From: Treponema primitia ZAS-1
Lineage (GTDB): Bacteria > Spirochaetota > Spirochaetia > Treponematales > Breznakiellaceae
Direction of reading: 5' to 3'
Assembly: GCF_000297095.1 (NCBI RefSeq)
Contig: NZ_AEEA01000131.1
Coordinates: 1-34,377, forward strand
DNA length: 34,377 nt
This document shows positions 1-6,857 of this stretch, piece after piece. Below the pieces are notes generated by a model. That model was not told the origin of the DNA. It did no database searches and worked only from the letters and a program-made list of their open reading frames with translations. Each line of letters starts with the position of its first letter. Position 1 is the first letter of the stretch. A program made the translations under genes and the position numbers.

Positions 1-2
1 TA

Positions 3-176
3 ACCACCATCCTCGCCGGCATGAATATCAACATCACGGATCTTATTAACCACCACCGGGATGAATACGCCTACAATATTATTGATACGGAGCAGAAAAT
101 CCCCGATGAAGCCCTGACCCATCTTAAAACGGTGGACGGCATCATCCGTGTACGGACCATAGAAAAGGCTGGGTAG
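3..176 (+). CDS. serA: D-3-phosphoglycerate dehydrogenase, C-terminal ACT domain (partial)
   Basis: The open frame enters from the left edge and ends at TAG 174-176, giving 57 residues. The text INITDLINHHRDEYAYNIID followed by a stretch ending in GIIRVRTIEKAG is typical of the C-terminal ACT domain of SerA, which binds serine as feedback inhibitor in many bacteria. SerA oxidises 3-phosphoglycerate, the first step to serine. Serine is the acceptor for the O-acetyltransferase and cysteine synthases further right, so it belongs to the theme of the window. The catalytic and NAD domains lie outside, so full length cannot be judged. An unrelated ACT-domain protein is the alternative but the match to the SerA tail is good. 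Confidence 0.8.
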   Translation, partial: TTILAGMNINITDLINHHRDEYAYNIIDTEQKIPDEALTHLKTVDGIIRVRTIEKAG

Positions 177-184
177 CAAAACCG

Positions 185-230
185 AAAAAAACCCGGAAGC
201 GCATTGTATCGCGGGATGCGCTTCCGGGTT
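185..230 (-). terminator. Strong hairpin terminator of the minus-strand small RNA, also convergent end of serA
   Basis: A perfect 14-bp stem (190-203 with 217-230) with a 13-nt loop is followed on the minus strand by a run of seven T (191-185). This is a classical intrinsic terminator for minus-strand transcription. On the plus strand the nearest T run (247-253) is 17 nt beyond the stem, so the function for serA is weaker. Confidence 0.8.
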
Positions 231-361
231 AACCATGGAGAGTGTGTTTTTTTAAATAACCCATAACCGTCTGAGGCTGACAGTGCCCTGCCGAGAGAGG
301 TGTAACGGCAGGACACACTCAAAGATGGTCCTTTAGTTATATAAGATTAACAATCTTATAT
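185..361 (-). ncRNA. Candidate small RNA of unknown family, about 177 nt
   Basis: This minus-strand stretch has a promoter in front (368-396) and an intrinsic terminator at its end. Visible structure: a 5' hairpin with 9-bp arms (340-348 with 352-360); a closing pair 240-247 with 313-320 (8 bp) holding a 7-bp hairpin (287-293 with 306-312); a possible 5-bp hairpin beside it; and the terminator stem. No convincing protein is encoded and no minus-strand gene follows before serA, so it is not an obvious leader. I do not recognise it as 6S, SRP RNA, tmRNA or a known riboswitch. The stretch 177-510 holds no protein gene, and 397-510 is AT-rich with nothing I can name. Confidence 0.45.
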
Positions 362-367
362 GAGACT

Positions 368-396
368 AACATATAGGATTCGAAAGCATATGTCAA
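368..396 (-). promoter_or_regulatory. Sigma-70 type promoter for the candidate small RNA
   Basis: On the minus strand TTGACA (396-391), a 17-nt spacer and TATGTT (373-368) predict a start near 361. The -35 is perfect and the -10 matches four of six positions. Confidence 0.55.
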
Positions 397-510
397 GGGG
401 TTTTGTGAAAAAATAATAAAAATTATAAAGATTTTTTACTTTGTATCCAGCATGAGCTATTGCGCTATTTTATTGTATTATAAAGAATTAGCCAATCGAT
501 TTTCCGGGTC

Positions 511-1311
511 CTAACCCAGAACGCCTTCCTGTGGGCTATCAAACAGCTCCCCCAGCGTTACTTCCGGGTGATGATACCGTTCTGTGCCCGGCTGCATCCG
601 CCCAAAGCTGATGGCGCGGCAGGGACAAAAGTTCAGGCAGGCCTGGCATTGTTCGCAGTTTTTTTGGAAAACCGGGCCTTTGTCCGTCATGGCGATTGCG
701 CCGGCAGGGCAGATGCGGGCGCAGAGCCCGCAGGCGGTACAGGCGCCGGTACGACGGTACAGGCCGGACATGTTCGGACGGGCGAAACGGAACAGGGCGC
801 TGACAAAGCTGGAGAAGGGCCGAAACGTCGGAGACTTATTATTTACCCGGGATAAAATCGCCGCCGCCACCTGCTCGGTTGCCTCGGCTTGCAGGAGAAG
901 CCGGGCTTCCCGTTTTTTAGCTCCCTGGGCGCCGAATATGGGGATGAAATTTTCCACTGCGGGGATACGTCCCGCGTAGTTCAAGCTCAGGTTTTTCCGG
1001 CCCAGGACCCGGCGGACTTCGGCCAGCGCGCCGCCCGGGGAGGTACCAAAGCTTACCAGGGCTGCGAGGTAATCCGCGTGGATTTCAGCTTTTTCCAGAA
1101 AGCGGCGTACCATTACCGGCGTCCCGTAGGCGTAGGCGGGGAACATAAACACCACCGCATCCGCTTCAATACGGAGCCCGGGCCGTTTGATTTCCCGGCT
1201 TATCGGCAAAATCTCCGCGTCCCCGAGACGCCCGGCCAGTTTTTTCGCCGACCAGTAGGTATTGCCCGTACCGCTGAAATAGTAGATCCTAGCCAATTTT
1301 CTTGTAGACAT
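511..1311 (-). CDS. Flavodoxin-ferredoxin fusion (EFR1-type) redox protein
   Basis: About 266 residues. The N-terminal half is flavodoxin-like, with an FMN phosphate loop FSGTGNTYW at residues 12-20. The C-terminal part carries two [4Fe-4S] motifs of the bacterial ferredoxin type, CTACGLCARICP and CEQCQACLNFCP. This order is that of EFR1-family ferredoxins, cytosolic electron carriers of anaerobes whose partners are mostly unknown. The start was placed at ATG 1311 because AGGTGGAG at 1322-1329 is well spaced before it; a TTG one codon upstream is less likely. It overlaps the 3' end of the upstream SDR gene by 23 bp, so the two are translationally coupled. Its electron partner cannot be read from the sequence. 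Confidence 0.85.
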   Translation of the reverse strand: MSTRKLARIYYFSGTGNTYWSAKKLAGRLGDAEILPISREIKRPGLRIEADAVVFMFPAYAYGTPVMVRRFLEKAEIHADYLAALVSFGTSPGGALAEVRRVLGRKNLSLNYAGRIPAVENFIPIFGAQGAKKREARLLLQAEATEQVAAAILSRVNNKSPTFRPFSSFVSALFRFARPNMSGLYRRTGACTACGLCARICPAGAIAMTDKGPVFQKNCEQCQACLNFCPCRAISFGRMQPGTERYHHPEVTLGELFDSPQEGVLG

Positions 1312-2293
1312 CAAAATAAAACTCCACCTGATCCTTGAGCGCGTCAGTCACCGGCCGGGGGGCGTAACCGGTGAGGGCGGTGATTTTTTCGTGGGAAAAA
1401 TTGCAGTTGTCACCTAACACTTTTAATGCGTAGGGGGTAAACATCAGTGTTTGACCTTTACGCAGGGCAATGTTTTCGGCGATACCGGCAAACAGCTTTA
1501 CAAAGCCCAGGGGCAGACAGAGTTTCGGCGGCTTTACCCCGGCAGCCCGGGCGGATGTCTCCACCAGTTCCTTCACCGACAGGGTATGCCCGGAAAGGAT
1601 ATAGCTTTCGCCGGAAACACCCTTATCCGCGAGATCCGCCAGCGCCTTCGCCACATCCTTTACATCCACAAAATCGTAGCGGCCGGTGATGTACACCGGC
1701 AGGCGGCGCTCGGCAACATCGACCACCATTTGTCCGAAGTTGGAACGCTTCAATTCGAAGCCCCCCACTATCCCCGAGGGCATACCGATTACCGCATCCA
1801 GCCCCCGGGTCTTTACCGCGTCCAGGACCAGGTTGGAAGCAAGAGCCTTGCTTACCGCATAGGCGCCGGCAACCGCATCGCTTTCAAAACGGGGGATCTC
1901 CCGCAGGATACTGGTAGTATCGGTAAAGGGCAGGGTATGGACCGTGCCGGTATAGACCAGACGTTTTACCCCGGATGCTAGGCAGGCGTCGATGACGTTT
2001 TGGGTACCGTCAATATTGACCGCCCTAATATTCGCATCAATTTTGCTGGCTATGGAAACAATACCGGCCAAATGGTAGACATAGGAGGCCCCCGCTAAGG
2101 CGGGACCAATAGATTCCGGCAGGGTGATATCGGCGAAGATCACCTCATCGGCATATTGTTTTAGGAAAGGGATAACCTTTTCACCCCGGTAATAGAGGGC
2201 GCGGACATAGCGGCCCCTGGCGTGGAGTTCAGCACAAAGGGCAAGGCCGGTGCGGCCGGTCGCGCCGCTTACAACGTGGATTTCATGGCTCAT
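1289..2293 (-). CDS. NAD(P)-dependent epimerase/dehydratase, extended SDR family
   Basis: A 334-residue Rossmann protein. The N-terminus has GATGRTG (glycine-rich nucleotide loop, GxxGxxG) and the catalytic YxxxK appears as YAVSK near residue 144. The general form is like dihydroflavonol reductase and 3-beta-HSD-type SDRs, which reduce or oxidise a carbonyl/hydroxyl with NAD(P)H; the substrate cannot be told. It is first of two genes with the flavodoxin-ferredoxin gene that overlaps its end. No Shine-Dalgarno precedes ATG 2293, and a promoter lies so close that the mRNA may start at the start codon. Confidence 0.85.
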   Translation of the reverse strand: MSHEIHVVSGATGRTGLALCAELHARGRYVRALYYRGEKVIPFLKQYADEVIFADITLPESIGPALAGASYVYHLAGIVSIASKIDANIRAVNIDGTQNVIDACLASGVKRLVYTGTVHTLPFTDTTSILREIPRFESDAVAGAYAVSKALASNLVLDAVKTRGLDAVIGMPSGIVGGFELKRSNFGQMVVDVAERRLPVYITGRYDFVDVKDVAKALADLADKGVSGESYILSGHTLSVKELVETSARAAGVKPPKLCLPLGFVKLFAGIAENIALRKGQTLMFTPYALKVLGDNCNFSHEKITALTGYAPRPVTDALKDQVEFYFDVYKKIG

Positions 2294-2300
2294 AGAGGAT

Positions 2301-2330
2301 AGGATACCATGGAGCGAGGGAAGGTGTCAA
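2301..2330 (-). promoter_or_regulatory. Promoter giving a probably leaderless SDR mRNA
   Basis: Minus strand TTGACA (2330-2325), 18-nt spacer, TATCCT (2306-2301). Only 7 nt separate the -10 from ATG 2293, and no Shine-Dalgarno is present. Confidence 0.5.
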
Positions 2331-2368
2331 AGCAGGGGCTGACAGGAACGAAAGGATTGAACTCCGTT

Positions 2369-2515
2369 TCAAGATTTCTTTACAGAGCTTTTTTCAGGGA
2401 CGGATTTTTCTGACTTTGCAATTGTTTCCGTAATCTTCAGAACCAGCTTTTTATGCCCATTGGAGAGACGATGGAAATTTGACCACAATCTCGCGATTTT
2501 AGCGTTTTCTGTCAT
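2369..2515 (-). CDS. Small protein of 48 residues, unknown function
   Basis: An open frame starts at ATG 2515 (MTENAKIARLW...) and ends at TGA 2371-2369. AGAGGAA sits just upstream at ribosome-binding distance, and an in-frame ATG at 2530 would add five residues. The stretch LSNGHKKLVLKITETIAKSE resembles in pattern the C-terminal helix of the divergent XRE protein (ELPPKYQDVVYQMIDVLLKV), although it has no HTH domain. The tail is Lys/Ser rich. It has its own promoter at 2551-2579. It could be a small partner or antagonist of the XRE regulator; that is inference. It may also be the remnant of a longer XRE gene. Confidence 0.5.
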   Translation of the reverse strand: MTENAKIARLWSNFHRLSNGHKKLVLKITETIAKSEKSVPEKSSVKKS

Positions 2516-2550
2516 CCGTTCCTCTTTCATTTGGTGATTATAATATATAT

Positions 2551-2579
2551 ATAGTAATATTACAATATAATCATGTCAA
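2551..2579 (-). promoter_or_regulatory. Promoter of the 48-residue gene
   Basis: Minus strand TTGACA (2579-2574), 17-nt spacer, TACTAT (2556-2551). It faces away from the XRE promoter within the same 100-bp AT-rich gap. Confidence 0.5.
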
Positions 2580-2585
2580 TATTAC
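2554..2585. repeat. AATATTAC direct repeats in the divergent promoter gap, candidate operator
   Basis: AATATTAC occurs at 2556-2563 (inside the perfect palindrome GTAATATTAC, 2554-2563) and again at 2578-2585, with starts 22 bp apart, about two helical turns. Placed between two divergent promoters, it is a plausible binding site for the adjacent XRE protein. Confidence 0.4.
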
Positions 2586-2591
2586 GAATGC

Positions 2592-2620
2592 TTGCGGAAT
2601 AATCTTTACAACATTATATT
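2592..2620 (+). promoter_or_regulatory. Promoter giving a probably leaderless XRE mRNA
   Basis: TTGCGG (2592-2597), 17-nt spacer, TATATT (2615-2620). ATG 2627 is 6 nt after the -10 with no Shine-Dalgarno. Confidence 0.5.
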
Positions 2621-2626
2621 GAAAGC

Positions 2627-2956
2627 ATGGGCGATTCGATTAACCAACGGGTAAAACAGGTCCGGAAGGCACTGGAATTATCACAAAGGAATTTTTCCTC
2701 GATTTTAGCCCTGTCTAATGGGTATATTGGCGGGGTTGAATCCGGAATCCGCAGGGTAAACGGCCGCCTCATCAAGCTCATCGTCTCGGAATTCGGGGTG
2801 AGCGAGACATGGTTGACCATAGGGGAGGGAGAAATGTTTACCCAGAACCCCGACGAAAAGTTTACCAAGTTAGTTGGATTATTTAAGGAATTGCCGCCTA
2901 AGTACCAGGATGTGGTGTATCAGATGATTGATGTTTTGCTCAAGGTGAAGGAATAA
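2627..2956 (+). CDS. XRE/Cro-type helix-turn-helix regulator
   Basis: 109 residues. The first ~65 form a Cro/C1-type HTH (INQRVKQVRKALELSQRNFS, then SNGYIGGVESG and LIKLIVSEFGVSETWL), a DNA-binding domain. The last ~35 residues (FTKLVGLFKELPPKYQDVVY...) form a helical tail common in single-domain XRE regulators. The ATG at 2627 lies 6 nt after a -10 hexamer, so translation is probably from a leaderless transcript. It is divergent from the 48-residue gene and likely regulates that shared gap. Target genes are not known; iron genes begin downstream but on the other strand. Confidence 0.85.
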   Translation: MGDSINQRVKQVRKALELSQRNFSSILALSNGYIGGVESGIRRVNGRLIKLIVSEFGVSETWLTIGEGEMFTQNPDEKFTKLVGLFKELPPKYQDVVYQMIDVLLKVKE

Positions 2957-2974
2957 TACCGCCGGACGCCTTCG

Positions 2975-3133
2975 TTATTTTCCGCTACAGTGCGGGCAGG
3001 CGCATTTGTCCCCGCCGCCTGAACAGCAGGCGGGCCGCTTGCTCCGGAAGGTTTTGATGATCCGCAGTACCACAAAGAGCGCCGCCAGGGCTACTACCAC
3101 AATAATAATGCTGGTTTCAATCATAGAATTCAT
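2975..3133 (-). CDS. FeoB-associated Cys-rich membrane protein
   Basis: A 52-residue protein: a single membrane helix (IIIVVVALAALFVVLRII) followed by a basic stretch and a Cys-rich tail (CCSGGGDKCACPHC). This is the pattern of the small FeoB-associated proteins found after feoB in many anaerobes, possibly handling Fe(II) at the membrane. The start is ATG 3133, which overlaps the feoB stop as ATGA. A longer in-frame extension into feoB has no support. It is the last gene of the feo operon. Confidence 0.85.
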   Translation of the reverse strand: MNSMIETSIIIVVVALAALFVVLRIIKTFRSKRPACCSGGGDKCACPHCSGK

Positions 3134-5247
3134 AACAACGCTCCCAAGCCGGCCAGGCTTCCAAGCTGATAGACGATTGTGCAGAGGATCCATCCCAGGC
3201 ACAGCAGAAACACTAATTCAAAGCCCAGCCATTTCCAGCCTATTTCCGCCCGGACCGTTGCCAGGGCGGCAAAACAGGGCGGGATAATGAGGGTAAAGAG
3301 CATGAACACAAATGCTGCCAGGGGGTTCATTTCCGGATCACTCCGTATGGCGTCCCGGAGCCCCTCGCTTTCTTCCGTTTCTTCGGTACCCACCCGGTAG
3401 AGGATCCCCAGGGTGGAGACAATTACTTCCTTGGCGGCAAAGCCCGTTACCGATGCTGCGGCCAGTTTCCACTCAAAACCCATGGGCCGGAAGATGGGGA
3501 CGATGAACTTACCCAGCCGCCCGGCGTAACTGTGTTCCAGCGCCGCTTCCACGTTCCGGACAGAGTCTTCCGTCTCTCCACCGGAAGTACCGGGCGTGGG
3601 CTCGTAGGCGGGAAAGCTGGTGATGGCCCAGATGAGGATAGCCGATGCCAGGATAATGGTCCCCGCCTTTTTAACGTAGAGCCAGGTCTTTTCGCCCACG
3701 TGCCAGAGTATGCCCTGCAGGGTTGGCGCCCGGTAGGGGGGAAGCTCCATCACAAAAGGTGTGGGGTCCCCCTTCAGCACGGTTTTTTTCAGTATGAAGG
3801 CACAGCAGAGACTGAGGATTACCCCGATGGCGTAGATGAGCATCACCATGGTACCGGCGTGGGCGGGGAAAAAGGCGGCGGCCAGGAGTACGTGGACCGG
3901 CAGTTTTGCACCACAGCTCATCATGGGGGTGATGAGGATGGTGATGATCCTATCCCGGGGACTTTTTAAGGTCCGGGAGGCCATAATCGCCGGGACGGAA
4001 CAGCCGAAACCAAGCATCATGGGGAATATGGACTGACCGTGGAGGCCGAAACTATGGAGCAGCTTATCCGTGGCAAAGGCGGCGCGGGACATATACCCCA
4101 CGTCCTCCAGGATAGAAAGCAGGAAGAACAGTATTACTATTAAGGGGACGAAGGAGAGGACCCCCCCAACACCGCCTATGATTCCATCCACCAGGAGGGA
4201 TCGGATAAGAGAGTCGGGCATGGTGTTCAGGATGGCTGCGCTTAGGAAACCGAAGAGGGATTCGAGCCAGTCCATGGGGTATTGGCCCAGGAGAAAGGTA
4301 AGCTGAAAGACCCCCCAGAGAACCAGGACAAATACCGGCAGGGACAGGAAGCGGTTCATGATAACGCGGTCCACCGCCTCGGTGACGGAGAAATCGGGCT
4401 TCCTGATGATCCGTACCGATTCCTTCACCGCCCCCCGGATATAACCGTAGCGCTGCTCGGAAATGATAATCTCCGCATCCTTTCCAAAGTGCTTTTCAAT
4501 CCAGGCCACCGCATCCTTGGCGATGGCCGTTATCTTTGCCGCTTGGGGATGTTCCTGCAGCCGTTCGTAGGCGTTGGAATCCTTCTCAATGAGCTTTGCC
4601 GCCAGCCAGCGGACGGGATACTTTGCCGCAAAAGCCGGATCGGCGGCAATAGCCGACTCAATCGTCTCAAGCTGGTGTTCAATTTCATCCCCATAGTTCA
4701 GCTGCCTGCTTGAAAAGGGCTGGTCGTGGATGTGATCAATACAGTCCAGAAGTTCCTCGGCGCCTAAGCCCTTGGAGCCCACGGTCTTAACTAAGGGGAT
4801 CCCCAGGGTAAGGGTAAGCTGCTTATCGTCAATAAAAATGCCCCGGGATTCCGCTTCATCGCTCATGTTCAGGGCGCCAATGACCGGAATGCCCAGTTCC
4901 TGAAACTGGAGGCAGAGATACAGGTGCCGTTCCAGGTTGGTGGAGTCTAAAACATCCACAATAACATCGGGCTTCTCATCAAGGATAAAATCCCGGGCAA
5001 CAACCTCGTCAATGGAATAGGCGGTAAGACTGTATATACCCGGCAGATCGATAAAGTGGTATGACGTTTCGCCCCGGATTCGGCTCCCTTCCCGCTTTTC
5101 CACCGTAACCCCGGGATAATTCCCAACCTTATGATGGGCGCCGGTGATGGCATTGAACAGGGTAGTTTTCCCCGAATTGGGATTCCCCGCCAAGGCAATT
5201 CTTAAATTGCCCACAATCCTCTGGGTAGTTTTGTTATTTCCCGCCAT
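3130..5247 (-). CDS. feoB: Ferrous iron transport protein B
   Basis: 705 residues, normal FeoB length. An N-terminal GTPase domain has G1 GNPNSGKT (21-28), G3 DLPG (67-70) and G4 NMSD (127-130), followed by a helical GDI-type spacer and a large membrane part with the two Gate regions, including GFGCSVPAIMASRTL and TPMMSCGAKLPVH. It imports Fe(II) across the inner membrane. The start was set at ATG 5247 (MAGNNKTT), preceded by GGGGAG and overlapping the feoA end by 14 bp; an upstream in-frame start eight codons earlier is less likely. Iron supply matters here because the window codes many Fe-S proteins. Confidence 0.97.
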   Translation of the reverse strand: MAGNNKTTQRIVGNLRIALAGNPNSGKTTLFNAITGAHHKVGNYPGVTVEKREGSRIRGETSYHFIDLPGIYSLTAYSIDEVVARDFILDEKPDVIVDVLDSTNLERHLYLCLQFQELGIPVIGALNMSDEAESRGIFIDDKQLTLTLGIPLVKTVGSKGLGAEELLDCIDHIHDQPFSSRQLNYGDEIEHQLETIESAIAADPAFAAKYPVRWLAAKLIEKDSNAYERLQEHPQAAKITAIAKDAVAWIEKHFGKDAEIIISEQRYGYIRGAVKESVRIIRKPDFSVTEAVDRVIMNRFLSLPVFVLVLWGVFQLTFLLGQYPMDWLESLFGFLSAAILNTMPDSLIRSLLVDGIIGGVGGVLSFVPLIVILFFLLSILEDVGYMSRAAFATDKLLHSFGLHGQSIFPMMLGFGCSVPAIMASRTLKSPRDRIITILITPMMSCGAKLPVHVLLAAAFFPAHAGTMVMLIYAIGVILSLCCAFILKKTVLKGDPTPFVMELPPYRAPTLQGILWHVGEKTWLYVKKAGTIILASAILIWAITSFPAYEPTPGTSGGETEDSVRNVEAALEHSYAGRLGKFIVPIFRPMGFEWKLAAASVTGFAAKEVIVSTLGILYRVGTEETEESEGLRDAIRSDPEMNPLAAFVFMLFTLIIPPCFAALATVRAEIGWKWLGFELVFLLCLGWILCTIVYQLGSLAGLGALL

Positions 5248-5554
5248 TTTTTGACTCCCCGAGGGGATCAAACTTTTTTATCTTCCCCCGGTTGAAAAGC
5301 CGCCCGGCGTCTATTATCGCCGACCAGTCCCCTACGGGGAGCACTTCAATGCCATTGGCCTCGGAACGGCGGATAAGAATATCGTAACCCCGGATTCGGA
5401 CTTGGATGGGGCCGTGGAAAAAGCCGGAACGGACAACAGCACCTTCGGTATCTTCGGTAAAACCCATATCGGCCAGCCGTTTGCCGACCTCCTTCCCCAG
5501 GGTGACTTTGACCACCCGGAAAGAAGCCCCATTGGGCACATCTGATAAAAACAT
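5234..5554 (-). CDS. feoA: Ferrous iron transport protein A
   Basis: 106 residues with the SH3-like FeoA fold signature (LGKEVGKRLADMGFTEDTEG, then GPIQVRIRGYDILIRRSEA). FeoA is a small cytosolic partner needed for FeoB activity. It is about 20 to 30 residues longer than usual, with a charged C-terminal tail. AGGAG precedes ATG 5554. First gene of the operon feoA-feoB-FeoB-associated protein. Confidence 0.93.
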   Translation of the reverse strand: MFLSDVPNGASFRVVKVTLGKEVGKRLADMGFTEDTEGAVVRSGFFHGPIQVRIRGYDILIRRSEANGIEVLPVGDWSAIIDAGRLFNRGKIKKFDPLGESKNGGK

Positions 5555-5566
5555 AAAACCCTTCTC

Positions 5567-5600
5567 CTGTTAGTATACTATAACAGGACACGAATATCAA
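5567..5600 (-). promoter_or_regulatory. feo promoter with overlapping dyad, candidate metal-dependent operator
   Basis: Minus strand TTGATA (5600-5595), 17-nt spacer, TATACT (5577-5572). The -10 lies in a nearly symmetric element, CTGTTAGTATACTATAACAG (5567-5586). The TTAGTATACTA core looks like a site for a DtxR/TroR- or Fur-type regulator, but no such regulator is in view. Confidence 0.55.
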
Positions 5601-5622
5601 TATTGGAGGCCGCAATAAGGAC

Positions 5623-5660
5623 TTGATTTATATCGTTATATATCCTACAATCCAGCTAGG
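5623..5660 (+). promoter_or_regulatory. Promoter and CCTA-N9-TAGG operator of the trans-sulfuration/Rrf2 operon
   Basis: TTGATT (5623-5628), 17-nt spacer, TACAAT (5646-5651). The dyad CCTA (5644-5647), nine bases, TAGG (5657-5660) covers the -10 and predicted start, a position expected for a repressor. The same dyad stands before three other sulfur transcription units. Since two Rrf2 regulators end this operon, it may be self-regulated. Confidence 0.6.
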
Positions 5661-5669
5661 TATTTGATT

Positions 5670-6839
5670 ATGAAGAGGGGAACGCAGCTAATACACAACG
5701 GATACGAAACGGATCTCGCTATCGGGGGTGTTACCGGGGCCTTGGGGGTGCCGGTGTACCAGACATCCACCTTTGACCAAGGGACATCTTTTATAGATGT
5801 CCCAGGGATCGTCTCGGAACACCGGGAATATGACTATGCCCGGTCAGGAAACCCTACCCGCAAAGCCCTGGAGGATATTATCGCCGCCCTGGAGGGTGGC
5901 GCCAAGGGCTATGCCTTTGGGAGCGGTATCGCAGCGGTATCTTCAGCCTTGGGCATCCTTGCCCAGGGGGATCATATCGTCGCTGCCGAGGATATTTACG
6001 GCGGGAGCTGGCGTATTCTCAATACCTTCTATAAAAGGTGGGGGCTTGAGGTCACCCCGGTGGATACCACCGACCTGGATGCGGTAAAAAAGGCGATAAA
6101 GCCCAATACCAAGGCCCTGTTTCTTGAAACTCCCTCAAATCCCCTGCTTAAAATTACCGATCTGGCTGCGACCATCAAAATTGCCAAGGATGCGGGGCTT
6201 ATCAGCATCGTGGATAATACTTTCATGACCCCCTATCTCCAGCGGCCCATTGAGTTGGGGGCGGATATCGTGGTCCATTCGGCCACCAAATTTCTGGGGG
6301 GCCATAGCGATGTAATTTTCGGCCTTGCGGTAACCAGGACCAAGGAACTGGGAGACCAGGTTTACCGGATGCAGAACAGTTTTGGCGCCGTGCCCGGGCC
6401 TTGGGATACCTGGCTGGTGATGCGGGGAATCAAGACCCTCAAGGTACGCCTGGAAGCTCAGCAGGCCGGGGCCGGTATTGTGGCCCAATGGCTCAAGGCC
6501 CATAAGAACGTAAGCGATGTATTTTATCCCGGGCTGCCGGATCATCCCGGCTGGGAGATCAATGCGGCCCAGAGTTCCGGCGCCGGGGCGGTGCTTTCCT
6601 TTAAAACCAAGACTACTGAGCAGGCAACCCGTTTCCTGGGGAAGGTAAAGTACGCCGTTGCCGCGGTGAGTTTGGGAGGGGTGGAAACCATTGCCTCCTA
6701 TCCGGTTAGGATGAGTCATGCTTCTATCCCCGAACCGGAACGGCTAAGGCTTGGTATCACCGATACCCTGATACGGATCTCCGTAGGGCTTGAGGATCCG
6801 GAAGATTTGATAGAAGATTTCGATGAAGCTCTAAAATAA
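5670..6839 (+). CDS. Cys/Met-metabolism PLP enzyme (cystathionine gamma-synthase/lyase type), first copy
   Basis: 389 residues, usual for the family. Motifs: YARSGNPTR (PLP phosphate/active-site region), ETPSNP, DNTFMTPYLQ, and HSATKFLGGHSD with the PLP-binding lysine. These enzymes act on O-acylhomoserine, cystathionine or cysteine in trans-sulfuration; the exact reaction cannot be read from sequence alone. ATG 5670 is chosen over TTG 5664; the Shine-Dalgarno is weak and lies within the operator. An adjacent paralogue follows 18 bp later, like the Bacillus metI-metC pair (synthase plus beta-lyase), but a gamma-lyase or O-acetylhomoserine sulfhydrylase role is possible. Confidence 0.88.
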   Translation: MKRGTQLIHNGYETDLAIGGVTGALGVPVYQTSTFDQGTSFIDVPGIVSEHREYDYARSGNPTRKALEDIIAALEGGAKGYAFGSGIAAVSSALGILAQGDHIVAAEDIYGGSWRILNTFYKRWGLEVTPVDTTDLDAVKKAIKPNTKALFLETPSNPLLKITDLAATIKIAKDAGLISIVDNTFMTPYLQRPIELGADIVVHSATKFLGGHSDVIFGLAVTRTKELGDQVYRMQNSFGAVPGPWDTWLVMRGIKTLKVRLEAQQAGAGIVAQWLKAHKNVSDVFYPGLPDHPGWEINAAQSSGAGAVLSFKTKTTEQATRFLGKVKYAVAAVSLGGVETIASYPVRMSHASIPEPERLRLGITDTLIRISVGLEDPEDLIEDFDEALK

Positions 6840-6857
6840 ACACCAGAGGAATAGTGT

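Noticed and set aside
185..361. 6S RNA or known riboswitch
   Set aside because: It does not fold as one long interrupted hairpin and no known aptamer core was recognised.
584..1338. Plus-strand open frames opposite the flavodoxin-ferredoxin gene
   Set aside because: They are antisense shadows of a protein with clear FMN and Fe-S motifs and have no family features.
2614..2868. Minus-strand 84-residue open frame over the XRE gene
   Set aside because: Antisense to a well-supported HTH protein, with no family resemblance.
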